From DATJJW01 sp035491935 (GTDB lineage Bacteria; Pseudomonadota; Alphaproteobacteria; ATCC43930; CGMCC-115725): 64,000 nt of DNA. The notes below the pieces were generated by a model. It saw only the letters and a list, made by a program, of their open reading frames with translations. It was not told the origin of the DNA and made no database searches. Position numbers and translations under genes: made by a program. Below, piece after piece: positions 26,692 through 35,760 of this stretch. Each line of letters opens with the position of its first letter. The first letter of the stretch is position 1. Where the stretch lies: positions 1 to 64,000 of the forward strand of contig DATJJW010000187.1 in assembly GCA_035491935.1 (NCBI GenBank). Reading direction: 5' to 3'.

Positions 26692-28023
26692 TCACAGTCC
26701 GCCGACCACAATGGTGGCGAAGCCCGAGCCGCGCGGGTCGAAGGCTGCGGCGCAGGTGTCCGGCTTGTTCGGCAAGCCGCCGGGACAGATCGCCGCCTCC
26801 ACGCGGCTGGGGGTGCGCTGGCCATGGGCTTCGGTCGGCACCCGAGGGGCGGCCAAGGCCTGGTCCAAGGGCATGGCCTTGAGAATGGCGGCATAAGTCG
26901 TCGCAGCGACGGCGGCCGGCGCCAGGGTACCGCCGGCACCGGCGACGACACCGCGCAGCGCCTTGGTGTAGCCGTTGAACTCGACCGCCGCGACCAACCC
27001 GGCATCCTCATGGGCATCAACCGGTGCAGCACCCAGGACGCCGGTATCGCCGATCGTCTGACCACTGCCCCACAACCGGCCCATGGTGAAGGCGCAACCG
27101 ATGCCGAGGCCGGTGGCGTCGGATATCACGACCGCCGTGCCGCCCGTCGGCTGATCGGCCCCGCCGACGGACTTGACGGCCAGCGCCATACGCGCCGCGG
27201 CATTGCCGGAATCCTGGGCTGCCAGCGCGTTCCAGGCCCGTGCCGCCATCGCGCCGCCGGCATTATGCGTGAAGACGATCTTGTCATCCCCTGCCCGCAG
27301 CGGGACGAGATTGTCGGTCAGAACCGGCTTGTAGGCAGCCAAGGCCGCCGCAGGAATACCGGCCGCCGCCAGCCTGTTGGCGATGACGCCCTGATAGAAG
27401 TCGAGGTCGCCCCGCAGGCGCAGCGCCGAATAGAAGGAAGCGAGGTCGCGCGATTGCACGACGCTGCCCGGCCTGAGCGGCGTGCCGTCGGCGGCATTCT
27501 GCACCCGGCCGGCGGTTGCGAGATCGTCGGTGAGGTTGGTCGAAGCCGGCACGCCGTCCAGCGCCAACCGCTCGGCCGGCACCGCATCCTGCTGCCAGCG
27601 CATCCGACCGAAAGTCGCCCTGAGCACGGACAGACCGCGCACCATGCCCGGCACGGGATAGGCCGAACCCGGCACCGTCTGCGGCAGGAAATCGAGCTCC
27701 GCGACGCTCTGATCCGGCCTATGGATGAGGCAGATGCCGCCGCCGCCGAGGCCGGCACGCGCAGGCGAGGTCACGCCCAGGGTCAACCCGGCCGCCACCA
27801 TGGCGTCGGCCGCGCTGCCGCCCTGCATCAGGATCTGGCGCGCGATATCGACGGCCTGCGGATCGTCGGCAGCGATCGAGCCCAGATATGTCGTCTTGGG
27901 TCCCGGCCCGGTCTTGACGCCCGGCCCGCCGGCCGAGCTGCAGCCGGCCAGGCCGACCAGCGCCGCCAGCGCCAGGACCGACGGAAGGCGCCATTGACGC
28001 TCGCCGCGGAAGGGGCGAAACAT
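26692..28023 (-). CDS. Gamma-glutamyltransferase-family lipoprotein, short form
   Basis: A 443-residue Ntn-hydrolase-fold protein of the gamma-glutamyltransferase family. A lipoprotein signal peptide ends in VGLAGC (lipobox, Cys about residue 29). The N-terminal half shows the family segments DPQAVDIARQILMQGGSAADA and GGGGICLI. The autocleavage site appears as QPTGGTAVVISD, with the threonine that would become the new N-terminus but with the usual second Thr changed to Gly. Most family members have 530-580 residues, so about 100 are missing from the middle. Glutathione hydrolysis is therefore uncertain. ATG 28023 gives the lipoprotein signal; only 37 bp separate it from the divergent protease gene. 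Confidence 0.8.
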   Translation of the reverse strand: MFRPFRGERQWRLPSVLALAALVGLAGCSSAGGPGVKTGPGPKTTYLGSIAADDPQAVDIARQILMQGGSAADAMVAAGLTLGVTSPARAGLGGGGICLIHRPDQSVAELDFLPQTVPGSAYPVPGMVRGLSVLRATFGRMRWQQDAVPAERLALDGVPASTNLTDDLATAGRVQNAADGTPLRPGSVVQSRDLASFYSALRLRGDLDFYQGVIANRLAAAGIPAAALAAYKPVLTDNLVPLRAGDDKIVFTHNAGGAMAARAWNALAAQDSGNAAARMALAVKSVGGADQPTGGTAVVISDATGLGIGCAFTMGRLWGSGQTIGDTGVLGAAPVDAHEDAGLVAAVEFNGYTKALRGVVAGAGGTLAPAAVAATTYAAILKAMPLDQALAAPRVPTEAHGQRTPSRVEAAICPGGLPNKPDTCAAAFDPRGSGFATIVVGGL

Positions 28024-28060
28024 GGAACCGCCTTCAGGAAGAGGTTTGCTGCCTGTTACC

Positions 28061-29404
28061 ATGAATATCCGCATCCTCGCTGTTGTCATCCTGGCCTTGG
28101 CGAACTTCCTCGCCTGGCCGGCCCATGCCCAGCAAACCCAGGCCCTCATCCGCGACGCCGAGATCGAATCCGACATACGCGGGTGGATTTCGCCTGTCTT
28201 CACCGCCGCTGGCCTCGATGCCAGCTTCGTGAAGCTTTATTTGGTCAATGACAACCAGATCAACTCCTTCGTCGCAGGCGGACAGCGTATTTTCATCAAC
28301 ACCGGTACCCTGTTGCGCAGCGAGACGCCGAATATGGTGATCGGCGTGCTGGCGCATGAAACGGGGCACATCGCCGGCGGCCATTTGCTGCGCATGCAGG
28401 AGGCGCTGTCGACCGCCTCGGCCGAAAGCATCGCCGGGTTCCTGCTGGGTGCCGCCGCCGCCGTGTTCTCGCGCGACGGCCAGCCGCTGGCCGGCGGTGC
28501 CATCGCCGGCATGACGATGGCGCAGCGCTCGCTCTTCGCCTACTCGATCAACCAGGAGGCACGCGCGGACGAGGCGGCGCTGAGCTTTCTCGACCGGACG
28601 CACCAATCGGCCCGCGGCTTGCTGAAATTCTTCAAGATCCTGGAGGGAGAAGAGGTGCTGCTGCCCGATAACCAGGACCCTTATCTGCGCACCCACCCGC
28701 TGACCTCCGAACGCATCGAATACGTCCAGCGCCATGTCGACAGCAGCCCCTGGTCCAACGTCAAGGATACGCCCGAGCACCAGGTGCAGCACGACCGCAT
28801 GGTCGCCAAGCTGAAAGGCTTCCTGGAGCCGCCCGCGAAGGTGCTGCAGGAATATCCGCCGAGCGACCACAGCCTCTATGCCCGCTATGCCCGCGCAGCG
28901 GCATATCACCGCATGCCGGAGGACGATAAGGCACTGGCCGAGATGGATAGCCTGCTCAAGGATTATCCGAAGGACCCCTATTTCTGGGAGCTGAGGGCGC
29001 AGATCTATTTCGAGAGCGGCCGCATCGCGCAATCGGTGGCGCCCTATCGCATGGCCGTGTCTCTGGCGCCGAACCAGCCTCTGCTGCATATGGAGCTGGC
29101 GACTGCGCTGATCGAAGCCAATGAGGGCCAGGCCAATGCCCACGAGGCCGAGGCGGAAGCCAAGCGCGCGGTCGAGCTCGACGACCAGGACCCCGATGCC
29201 TGGCACGCGCTGGGCATCGCCGAAGGCCGGCTGGGCGATACCGGCAACGCCTCCGTAGCCTTGGCGCAGGAGGCGATGATCGCCGGCGACCGACATACCG
29301 CCGCACAGGAATCGGCGATTGCGATCAAGCTGCTGAAACGCGGCTCGCCCGGTTGGCTGCGTGCCGACGACATTCGCAGCACGTTGAAAATCGACAAACC
29401 ATAG
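28061..29404 (+). CDS. Secreted M48-family metalloprotease with TPR repeats (BepA-like)
   Basis: A 447-residue periplasmic zinc protease. A signal peptide ends AWPAHA (about residue 23). The M48 domain carries the zinc motif HETGH at residues 99-103, with the third ligand in the downstream NQEARADEAA stretch. The C-terminal half (about 230-430) holds TPR repeats, for example AAAYHRMPEDDKALAEMDSLLKDYP. This architecture is that of BepA/YfgC, which degrades or helps assemble stalled outer-membrane proteins such as LptD; that function is inferred from the family. ATG 28061 gives the signal peptide directly. It is followed closely by a dsbA-like gene. Confidence 0.9.
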   Translation: MNIRILAVVILALANFLAWPAHAQQTQALIRDAEIESDIRGWISPVFTAAGLDASFVKLYLVNDNQINSFVAGGQRIFINTGTLLRSETPNMVIGVLAHETGHIAGGHLLRMQEALSTASAESIAGFLLGAAAAVFSRDGQPLAGGAIAGMTMAQRSLFAYSINQEARADEAALSFLDRTHQSARGLLKFFKILEGEEVLLPDNQDPYLRTHPLTSERIEYVQRHVDSSPWSNVKDTPEHQVQHDRMVAKLKGFLEPPAKVLQEYPPSDHSLYARYARAAAYHRMPEDDKALAEMDSLLKDYPKDPYFWELRAQIYFESGRIAQSVAPYRMAVSLAPNQPLLHMELATALIEANEGQANAHEAEAEAKRAVELDDQDPDAWHALGIAEGRLGDTGNASVALAQEAMIAGDRHTAAQESAIAIKLLKRGSPGWLRADDIRSTLKIDKP

Positions 29405-29445
29405 TTCAGAACAGCCGCATGATGATCGCCGCAGGAGGCAAGCCG

Positions 29446-30189
29446 ATGCCGCTCCATAACCATTTGCGTTCAGCTCTCGCCCTGGGCGTCCTGGCGATAT
29501 ACGCGCTTGGCACCACCCCGCAGGCGCGCGCCGCCGACGATGCGAAGCTCGACCAGCATATCCACGACTACATCATCGCCCATCCGGAGGTGATCGTCGA
29601 AGCGCTGCAGAAGGCGCAGGCCCAGGCCGAGGCGCAGCAGGCAAGCGACGCCCAGGTGGCCTTGCACGCGAAGCAGAAGCAATTGCTGAACGACCCCGCC
29701 TCGCCCGTGATGGGCAATCCCAAGGGTGACGTCACCCTGGTCGAGTTCTTCGATTACCGCTGCCCCTATTGCAAGATCGACGCGCCCAACGTCCAGGCGG
29801 CGATCCAGGCCGACCCGAAGCTGCGCGTGGTGATGAAGGAGTTCCCGATCCTGGGGCCCGATTCCGTCTTCGCCGCCAAGGTAGCACTGGTCGCGGCCAA
29901 GCACGGCAAATATGCCGAATTCCACAACGCCATGTTCGCGGCCAAGGGCCAGATCGACGAGAGCAAGATCATGGATGTGGCCCATTCGGTCGGGCTCGAT
30001 CCGAAGAAGACGCGGGCCGAGATGAACGATCCCGCGATCGAAAAGCAGATCCAGGACAATCTTGAGCTGGCCAAGGCTGTGGGCGTCGAGGGCACGCCGG
30101 CCTTCGTCGCGGGCGACACGCTGCTGCCCGGCGCGGTGAGCCCGGAAGACCTGCACAAGCTCGTCGCCCAGGCGCGCGCCAAGGGTTGA
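29446..30189 (+). CDS. DsbA-family periplasmic thiol oxidoreductase (ScsC/Com1-like)
   Basis: A 247-residue protein with a signal peptide (about residues 1-29, ending ARA). Next is an N-terminal helix pair (HDYIIAHPEVIVEALQKAQ) of the type that trimerises ScsC-like proteins, then a thioredoxin fold with the catalytic C106-PY-C109 and the cis-proline segment VEGTPAFV. It would oxidise or isomerise disulfides of secreted proteins. The start at 29446 has AGGAGG seven nt upstream; a longer frame from 29353 overlaps the protease gene. It is likely cotranscribed with the upstream protease (42 bp gap) and with the ABC-F gene two bases downstream. Confidence 0.92.
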   Translation: MPLHNHLRSALALGVLAIYALGTTPQARAADDAKLDQHIHDYIIAHPEVIVEALQKAQAQAEAQQASDAQVALHAKQKQLLNDPASPVMGNPKGDVTLVEFFDYRCPYCKIDAPNVQAAIQADPKLRVVMKEFPILGPDSVFAAKVALVAAKHGKYAEFHNAMFAAKGQIDESKIMDVAHSVGLDPKKTRAEMNDPAIEKQIQDNLELAKAVGVEGTPAFVAGDTLLPGAVSPEDLHKLVAQARAKG

Positions 30190-30191
30190 GG

Positions 30192-32027
30192 ATGGCGGCA
30201 CCTCCCCTCGTCTCGCTGCGCGACGCCCTGCTGACCTTCGGCGGCCGGCCGACCTTCCGCGATGTCTCGGTCGCGGTGGCGCCGGGCGAACGCATCTGTC
30301 TGGTCGGTCGCAATGGCGGCGGCAAATCGACCCTGCTCAAGGTGCTGGCCGGTTTCATCGACCTCGATTCCGGCGAGCGCTTCGTGCAGCCGGGCACGCG
30401 GCTGGCCTATATGCCGCAGGATCCGGTCTTCGATCCGACCGAGACCATCGCCGCCCATGTCGCGGAGGGCCTGCCGCCTGGCGAGAGCCTGGAAACCAGC
30501 CGGCACAAAGTCGAAGCCATGCTGGCGGAGGTCGATCTCGAACCCGACCGGCTGCTCACCGGCCTGTCCGGCGGCGAAGGGCGCCGGGTATCGCTGGCGC
30601 GCATCTTCGTCGGCGAGCCGGACATATTGCTGCTCGACGAACCAACCAACCATCTCGACATCCCGGCGATCGAATGGCTGGAGGCGCGGTTGGCGGCCTA
30701 TCGCGGCGCCGTGCTGATGATCAGCCATGACCGCGCCTTCCTCACGCGCCTGTCGCGCCGCACGCTGTGGCTCGACCGCGGCCGGCTCTACAGCACCAAC
30801 CAGAGCTATGAGGGCTTCGATACCTGGTCCGAAGGCATCCTGGCTGCCGAGGCCGCCGAGGCCAACCGCCTCGACAAGAAGCTGGCCAGCGAGACCGTAT
30901 GGATGCGCCAGGGCATCTCGGCCCGACGCACGCGCAATATGGGCCGGGTACGCGCCCTCCAGCAGCTGCGCCGCGATCGTGCCGAGCGCGTCAGCATCCG
31001 CTCGGCCAATCTGGGGGAGGCCAGCGCCATCGAGACCGGCGGTGCGCGGGTCGTCGAGATGCAGAACGTGTCGCTCGCCTTTCGCGCCGAGGATGGTACC
31101 GAAAAGCCGATCATCAATGGCTTCTCGACCCGCATCATGCGTGGCGACCGGGTCGGCATCGTCGGCCCGAACGGCGCCGGCAAATCGACTCTGCTCAAGC
31201 TGATGACCGGCGCTCTCAAGCCAGACAGCGGCACGATCAAGTTCGGCCAGAATATCGAGCCGGCCTATTTCGACCAGCATCGCGCCGGCCTCGACGCCGA
31301 AGCCTCGGTTCGGGACAATCTGACCGAGGGGCGTAGCGACATGGTGTTCGTGCGCGGCACGCCCCGGCACGTCAATTCCTACATGCGCGACTTCCTGTTC
31401 GAGGACCGACAGGCGCTCACCCCCGCCAAGGCGCTCTCGGGCGGCGAGCGCAACCGGCTGCTGCTGGCCAAGGTGCTGGCCCAGCCCTCGAACCTCATGA
31501 TCCTGGACGAGCCGACCAACGACCTGGACATGGACACGCTGGATCTGCTCGAGGAAGTACTGGCCGATTACGACGGCACGTTGCTGCTGGTCAGCCATGA
31601 CCGCGACTTCCTCGACCGGCTGGTCACCTCGGTCATCGCCGTCGAAGGCGATGGCGTCGTCGCGGAATATGTCGGCGGCTGGACCGACTATCGCCGCCAG
31701 CGCCCACAAGCCGGGCCCGCGAAGCCGGAGGCCAAGGCAGCGCTCAAGCCCGCCAAAACGGCCGAGCCGGCCAAGGAGCCCAGCAGGACCAAACGCCTCG
31801 GCTTCCGCGAGCAGCATGACCTGCAGCGGCTGCCGGCGCTGCTCGACAAGCTCGGCAGCGAAAAGGCGCATCTCGAGACATTGGTCGCCGATCCCACGCT
31901 CTACGCCAAGGACCGTGCCAAGTTCGAGACCGCCAGCCAACGGCTTGAGGCGCTGACGACCGAGATCGCCACCGCGGAGGATCGCTGGCTCGAATTGGAG
32001 ATGCTGCGTGAAGCCGCCGAAGGCTGA
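30192..32027 (+). CDS. uup: ABC-F family ATPase, Uup type
   Basis: A 611-residue protein of two ABC modules without membrane domains. Module 1: GRNGGGKST, LTGLSGGEGRR, LLLDEPTNHLD. Module 2: GPNGAGKST, ALSGGERNR, MILDEPTNDLD. A C-terminal helical tail (about 535-610, KRLGFREQHDLQRLPALL and following) matches the Uup coiled-coil DNA-binding domain. ABC-F proteins act on ribosomes, or in the case of Uup on branched DNA; the exact role is not fixed by sequence. ATG 30192 is two bases after the dsbA-like stop. Confidence 0.9.
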   Translation: MAAPPLVSLRDALLTFGGRPTFRDVSVAVAPGERICLVGRNGGGKSTLLKVLAGFIDLDSGERFVQPGTRLAYMPQDPVFDPTETIAAHVAEGLPPGESLETSRHKVEAMLAEVDLEPDRLLTGLSGGEGRRVSLARIFVGEPDILLLDEPTNHLDIPAIEWLEARLAAYRGAVLMISHDRAFLTRLSRRTLWLDRGRLYSTNQSYEGFDTWSEGILAAEAAEANRLDKKLASETVWMRQGISARRTRNMGRVRALQQLRRDRAERVSIRSANLGEASAIETGGARVVEMQNVSLAFRAEDGTEKPIINGFSTRIMRGDRVGIVGPNGAGKSTLLKLMTGALKPDSGTIKFGQNIEPAYFDQHRAGLDAEASVRDNLTEGRSDMVFVRGTPRHVNSYMRDFLFEDRQALTPAKALSGGERNRLLLAKVLAQPSNLMILDEPTNDLDMDTLDLLEEVLADYDGTLLLVSHDRDFLDRLVTSVIAVEGDGVVAEYVGGWTDYRRQRPQAGPAKPEAKAALKPAKTAEPAKEPSRTKRLGFREQHDLQRLPALLDKLGSEKAHLETLVADPTLYAKDRAKFETASQRLEALTTEIATAEDRWLELEMLREAAEG

Positions 32028-32826
32028 CATTCCGATCATCCGCGACACGCTGTTCCGCGACCATCCCTGGTTGGCCCCGCTCTGGCACGAGCGCCCCTCG
32101 CCCAATCACGGACCCCGCACCGGCGGCCATGCCATCGACATCCTGCTGCTGCACTACACCGGCATGAAGAACAGGGAATCCGCCCTCGACCGGCTATGCG
32201 ACCCGGCGGCGGAGGTGAGCTGCCATTACCTCATCGATGAGGATGGCACGATCTGGAACCTGGTCGACGAGAACCGGCGCGCCTGGCATGCGGGCGAAGC
32301 CTTCTGGGCCGGGTCACGCGACATCAACAGCCGTTCGATCGGCATCGAGCTGGTCAACCCCGGCCATGAATACGGCTACCGCTCCTTCCCGGCGGCGCAG
32401 ATGAACATCCTGGCCGAACTGGCCAAGGACATCATGGAGCGGCACCAGATTCCGCGGCAGCGGGTGCTCGGCCATTCCGACGTCGCCCCCCAGCGCAAGA
32501 TGGATCCGGGCGAGTTGTTCGACTGGGCTTGGCTGGCCGCGCGCGGCATCGGCGTCTTCCCGTCCTTCGCCGCATCCGCGCCGGAGATCGAGCCCGGTCT
32601 GGCACTGGCCGAGATCGGCTATGAGATCGGCCATAATGGCCCCGACACGGGGACGATCATCGCCTTCCAGCGCCATTTCCTGGCCGACCGGCTGAGCGGC
32701 ACGCTCGATACGGAAACCTGCCGGCGTATTGCGCAGGTGCACGCCGCAATGATGGGGCGAGTCGAAGAGCCGGAGCCGCTGAGTGATGGCGAGCCGCCTG
32801 AGGAAGACCCCTTCCCCGGTCGCTGA
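32008..32826 (+). CDS. ampD: N-acetylmuramoyl-L-alanine amidase, AmpD type
   Basis: A 272-residue amidase_2 protein with no signal peptide. The zinc histidine in LLLHYTG, the substrate-loop AWHAGEA, the family segment SIGIELVNPG and the C-terminal zinc pair in GHSDVAPQRKMDPG are present. AmpD removes the peptide from 1,6-anhydro-muropeptides in the cytoplasm during wall recycling and lowers beta-lactamase induction where AmpR exists. The final 90 residues resemble a small peptidoglycan-binding-like region. The GTG start at 32008 overlaps the ABC-F gene by 20 bp and has GGAG 7 nt upstream. The gene precedes rnpB. Confidence 0.88.
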   Translation: MKPPKADIPIIRDTLFRDHPWLAPLWHERPSPNHGPRTGGHAIDILLLHYTGMKNRESALDRLCDPAAEVSCHYLIDEDGTIWNLVDENRRAWHAGEAFWAGSRDINSRSIGIELVNPGHEYGYRSFPAAQMNILAELAKDIMERHQIPRQRVLGHSDVAPQRKMDPGELFDWAWLAARGIGVFPSFAASAPEIEPGLALAEIGYEIGHNGPDTGTIIAFQRHFLADRLSGTLDTETCRRIAQVHAAMMGRVEEPEPLSDGEPPEEDPFPGR

Positions 32827-32896
32827 ACGCCGCGAACTGTCACACCATTGTCTTGCGGTGTTGACGCGCCCTTGCGACCGGCCTAACCCTGGGGCC

Positions 32897-33313
<417 letters not shown>

Positions 33314-33413
33314 TAAATTCGCATCTTCAGCGCCTTCACCCCCGAATTCGGGGCAAGGCCACGACAAACCATGGCCGGCCATGGGATGGCCCGCATATCG
33401 GGGCACCATCCCA

Positions 33414-33428
33414 TGGGGAAATATGGGA
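33414..33428 (+). promoter_or_regulatory. Upstream MraZ-type box pair
   Basis: TGGGG (33414) and TGGGA (33424) on the plus strand, spaced 10 bp start to start, as in MraZ operators. A third TGGGA lies at 33382, about three helical turns away. Confidence 0.5.
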
Positions 33429-33627
33429 AATGGTGCCGATAGCCACGCAAAAGGCGGCAACAACGCCTCGCTCGCTCTTCGGTTCCATGAACATTGATGG
33501 AACATGCAAATTATTTGGCAAGATCGGCTCATCAAAGGCCGAGTTCTTGAAATCCATTGTATTTGAGGGATTTAGCTTTGATCGCCGGCAGGGTTTTACA
33601 CCCGATCATCATTGACGAACCAGGTTT

Positions 33628-33672
33628 ACCCATGATATCCCATAAAAACCCATGGCGCGGGGTAATTTCCCA
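33628..33672 (-). promoter_or_regulatory. MraZ box array upstream of mraZ
   Basis: Four WCCCA boxes at 33628, 33638, 33648 and 33668, TGGGW on the minus strand, in exact 10-bp register with one position skipped. Direct TGGGN repeats spaced 10 bp are the known operator of MraZ, which represses its own operon; here they end 60 bp before the mraZ start. Confidence 0.75.
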
Positions 33673-33732
33673 TGGGCGACTCGCATTCAAACGTCTAACG
33701 GCCGCTGGGGCCGGATACCGCTGGGGGATCCC

Positions 33733-34194
33733 GTGGCACTGTTCCTGTCCACGTTCACGAACAAGGTCGACAAGAAAGGACGGGTCTCCGTGCCCGCTTC
33801 CTTCCGTCAGACCTTGGCGGGGCAGAGCTTCCACGGCGTCATCGTCATCCCTTCGCTGACCGTGAATGCGCTGGAATGCTCCGGCATGGACCGCATGGAA
33901 GACACCATGACCCGGCTCGACACGCTGGAGCCGCAATCCGAGCAGTACCGGGCGCTGATCAGCAGCTTCGCGGACGTGCAGCAGCTGGCCTTCGACCCCG
34001 AAGGCCGCATCGTCATCCCACGCGATCTGCTGGACGAGATCGGCATCGACGACACGGCTGCCTTCGTCGGCCAAGGCGCGACCTTCGAGATCTGGGAGCC
34101 GGAAGCGCACAAGCAGTACAAGGCGCGGGCCCGCGAGCTGGTGCGGGAAAAAGGCTATTCCCTGCCGCCGCGCGTACCAGGAAACGCCAAGTGA
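33733..34194 (+). CDS. mraZ: Transcriptional regulator MraZ
   Basis: A 153-residue protein with two AbrB-like domains: [21 protein letters not shown] at the N-terminus and [20 protein letters not shown] in the middle, both with the conserved DxKGR/DxxGR element. MraZ forms a ring that binds repeats in its own promoter and represses the dcw cluster. GTG 33733 is preferred (GGGGGA just upstream, family-typical start VALFLSTF); a longer frame to 33652 runs through its own operator. The stop overlaps rsmH (GTGA). Confidence 0.95.
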   Translation: MALFLSTFTNKVDKKGRVSVPASFRQTLAGQSFHGVIVIPSLTVNALECSGMDRMEDTMTRLDTLEPQSEQYRALISSFADVQQLAFDPEGRIVIPRDLLDEIGIDDTAAFVGQGATFEIWEPEAHKQYKARARELVREKGYSLPPRVPGNAK

Positions 34195-35174
34195 ACGAGA
34201 CGCAGCGCCATATCCCCGTCCTCCTGGACGATGTCGTGCTGGCCTTGGCGCCGCGCGCCGGACAGACCGTGCTGGACGGTACCTTCGGCCGCGGCGGCTA
34301 TACCCGGGCATTGCTGGAGGCCGCTCCCTGCAGGGTGGTCGGCATCGACCGCGACCCCACGGCGATCGCCGCCGGCCGGACGCTGGCACCGCAATTCGGC
34401 GGCAGGCTGACCCTGGTCGAAGGCCGGTTCGGCGACATGATCGACCTCTTGGCCTCGGCCGGCATCAGCCGGATCGATGGCGTAACGCTCGATCTCGGCG
34501 TCTCCTCGCCGCAGCTCGACGACGCGGCGCGCGGTTTCTCCTTCCGTTTCGACGGTCCCCTGGACATGCGCATGGGCAGCGAAGGCCCCGACGCCGCCAG
34601 CGTCGTCAACACCCTGCCGGAAACGGAGCTGGCCAACATCATCTGGCGCTATGGCGAGGAGCGCATGTCGCGCCGGGTCGCCGGCGCCATCGTCGCCGCA
34701 CGCCGCGAAGCCCTCATCGAGCGCACCTCGGAACTGGCCCAGATCGTGCGCCGCGTGGTGCCGGCATCGCGCGACGGCATCGACCCCGCGACCCGCACCT
34801 TCCAGGCGCTGCGCATCTATGTGAATGACGAGCTGGGCGAGCTCGATCGCGGCCTCGCCGCCGCCGAGAAACTGCTGCCCGAAGGCGGCCGGCTCGCCAT
34901 CGTCTCCTTCCATTCGCTGGAGGACCGGGTGGTGAAGACCTTCCTGCGCGAGCGCTCGGACGCGGCGCCCCAAGGTTCCCGCCATCAGCCGGGCAGCAGC
35001 GCCAACCGCCGCGAGCCCAGCTTCCGCCTCATCGCCCGCAAGCCGGTGGTGCCGAGCGCCGCGGAGGCCGCGCGCAACCCGCGTGCCCGCTCCGCCAAGC
35101 TGCGCGTCGCCGAACGTACATCCGCCCCGGCCTGGGGCCCCGCATCTTCCGTCCATGCGGCCTTCGTCCAATGA
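34191..35174 (+). CDS. rsmH: 16S rRNA (cytosine(1402)-N(4))-methyltransferase
   Basis: A 327-residue SAM-dependent methyltransferase (formerly MraW) that N4-methylates C1402 of 16S r[13 protein letters not shown], the SAM motif [38 protein letters not shown] sequence (shortened here) and [13 protein letters not shown] [13 protein letters not shown] are all present. GTG 34191 overlaps the mraZ stop by four bases. Upstream residues in the same frame are a shadow inside mraZ. Confidence 0.96.
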   Translation: MNETQRHIPVLLDDVVLALAPRAGQTVLDGTFGRGGYTRALLEAAPCRVVGIDRDPTAIAAGRTLAPQFGGRLTLVEGRFGDMIDLLASAGISRIDGVTLDLGVSSPQLDDAARGFSFRFDGPLDMRMGSEGPDAASVVNTLPETELANIIWRYGEERMSRRVAGAIVAARREALIERTSELAQIVRRVVPASRDGIDPATRTFQALRIYVNDELGELDRGLAAAEKLLPEGGRLAIVSFHSLEDRVVKTFLRERSDAAPQGSRHQPGSSANRREPSFRLIARKPVVPSAAEAARNPRARSAKLRVAERTSAPAWGPASSVHAAFVQ

Positions 35175-35202
35175 CGTTGGCCATGACGACAAGGAACCGG
35201 CC

Positions 35203-35745
35203 ATGATCCGCCCGACCACCTTCATCGCTTTCGGCCTCGCCGCTGCCCTCGGCACCGGCATGTTCAAGGTGAAGTATTCGGTTCAAGCCGATGAACAGAA
35301 GCTGGTGGCCCTGCAGCAGCAGATGGTCGACGACCAGAACGCGCTGCATGTGCTGCACGCCGAATGGAGTTCCGAGACCCAGCCGCAACAACTGGGCGAG
35401 ATGGCCGAACGGCACCTGAACCTGAAACCGGTGACCGGCCAGCAGCTTGCCAGCTTCGACAGCCTGCCGAAGCGCCCGAACGCACCGACCACGCCGGCAG
35501 CACCGAATGCCGCGGCCCCGCTCGTGGCCTCGATCGATCCGATCCAGGCGCTGGCAGCCCCCGTCGCCACCCCGGCCGCGAAATCGACGGCCAAGTCCAG
35601 CGCCGCGAAACCGGCCGGCCGGATCCGTGCTGCCAGCATCAAGCCTTTGAAGCCGGCGCGTGAGCGTACCGTTGTGGCGAGTGTCGGCGACAGCGCCGTC
35701 GACGCCGTGCTGGCCGCCATGCAGGGCAACCGCAGCGAGCCTTAA
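35203..35745 (+). CDS. ftsL: Cell division protein FtsL
   Basis: A 180-residue bitopic membrane protein. One N-terminal helix (about residues 5-20) is followed by a periplasmic coiled coil (about 28-70, YSVQADEQKLVALQQQMVDDQ and following) and a long Ala/Pro/Lys-rich tail (90-180) of low complexity. FtsL joins FtsB/FtsQ and activates FtsWI septal synthesis. The call rests on position between rsmH and ftsI, topology and coiled coil, since FtsL sequences diverge quickly. AAGGA is 7 nt before the ATG. Confidence 0.88.
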   Translation: MIRPTTFIAFGLAAALGTGMFKVKYSVQADEQKLVALQQQMVDDQNALHVLHAEWSSETQPQQLGEMAERHLNLKPVTGQQLASFDSLPKRPNAPTTPAAPNAAAPLVASIDPIQALAAPVATPAAKSTAKSSAAKPAGRIRAASIKPLKPARERTVVASVGDSAVDAVLAAMQGNRSEP

Positions 35746-35760
35746 GGAGGGCGATCCGCC

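Larger units (their letters stand above)
33314..33732 (+). other. 419-bp leader of the dcw cluster
   Basis: No gene. The segment is unusually rich in CCATGG (33369, 33379, 33411, 33650 and 33670), which arises from clustered TGGG/CCCA boxes. It also has a 16-bp palindrome CCATGGCCGGCCATGG (33369-33384). It should contain the mraZ promoter and the MraZ autoregulatory sites listed separately. Confidence 0.65.

Noticed and set aside
35171..35206. Tiny ATG frame overlapping the rsmH stop and ending at the ftsL start
   Set aside because: About 11 codons with no known counterpart. It could couple translation of rsmH and ftsL, but nothing supports it beyond position.
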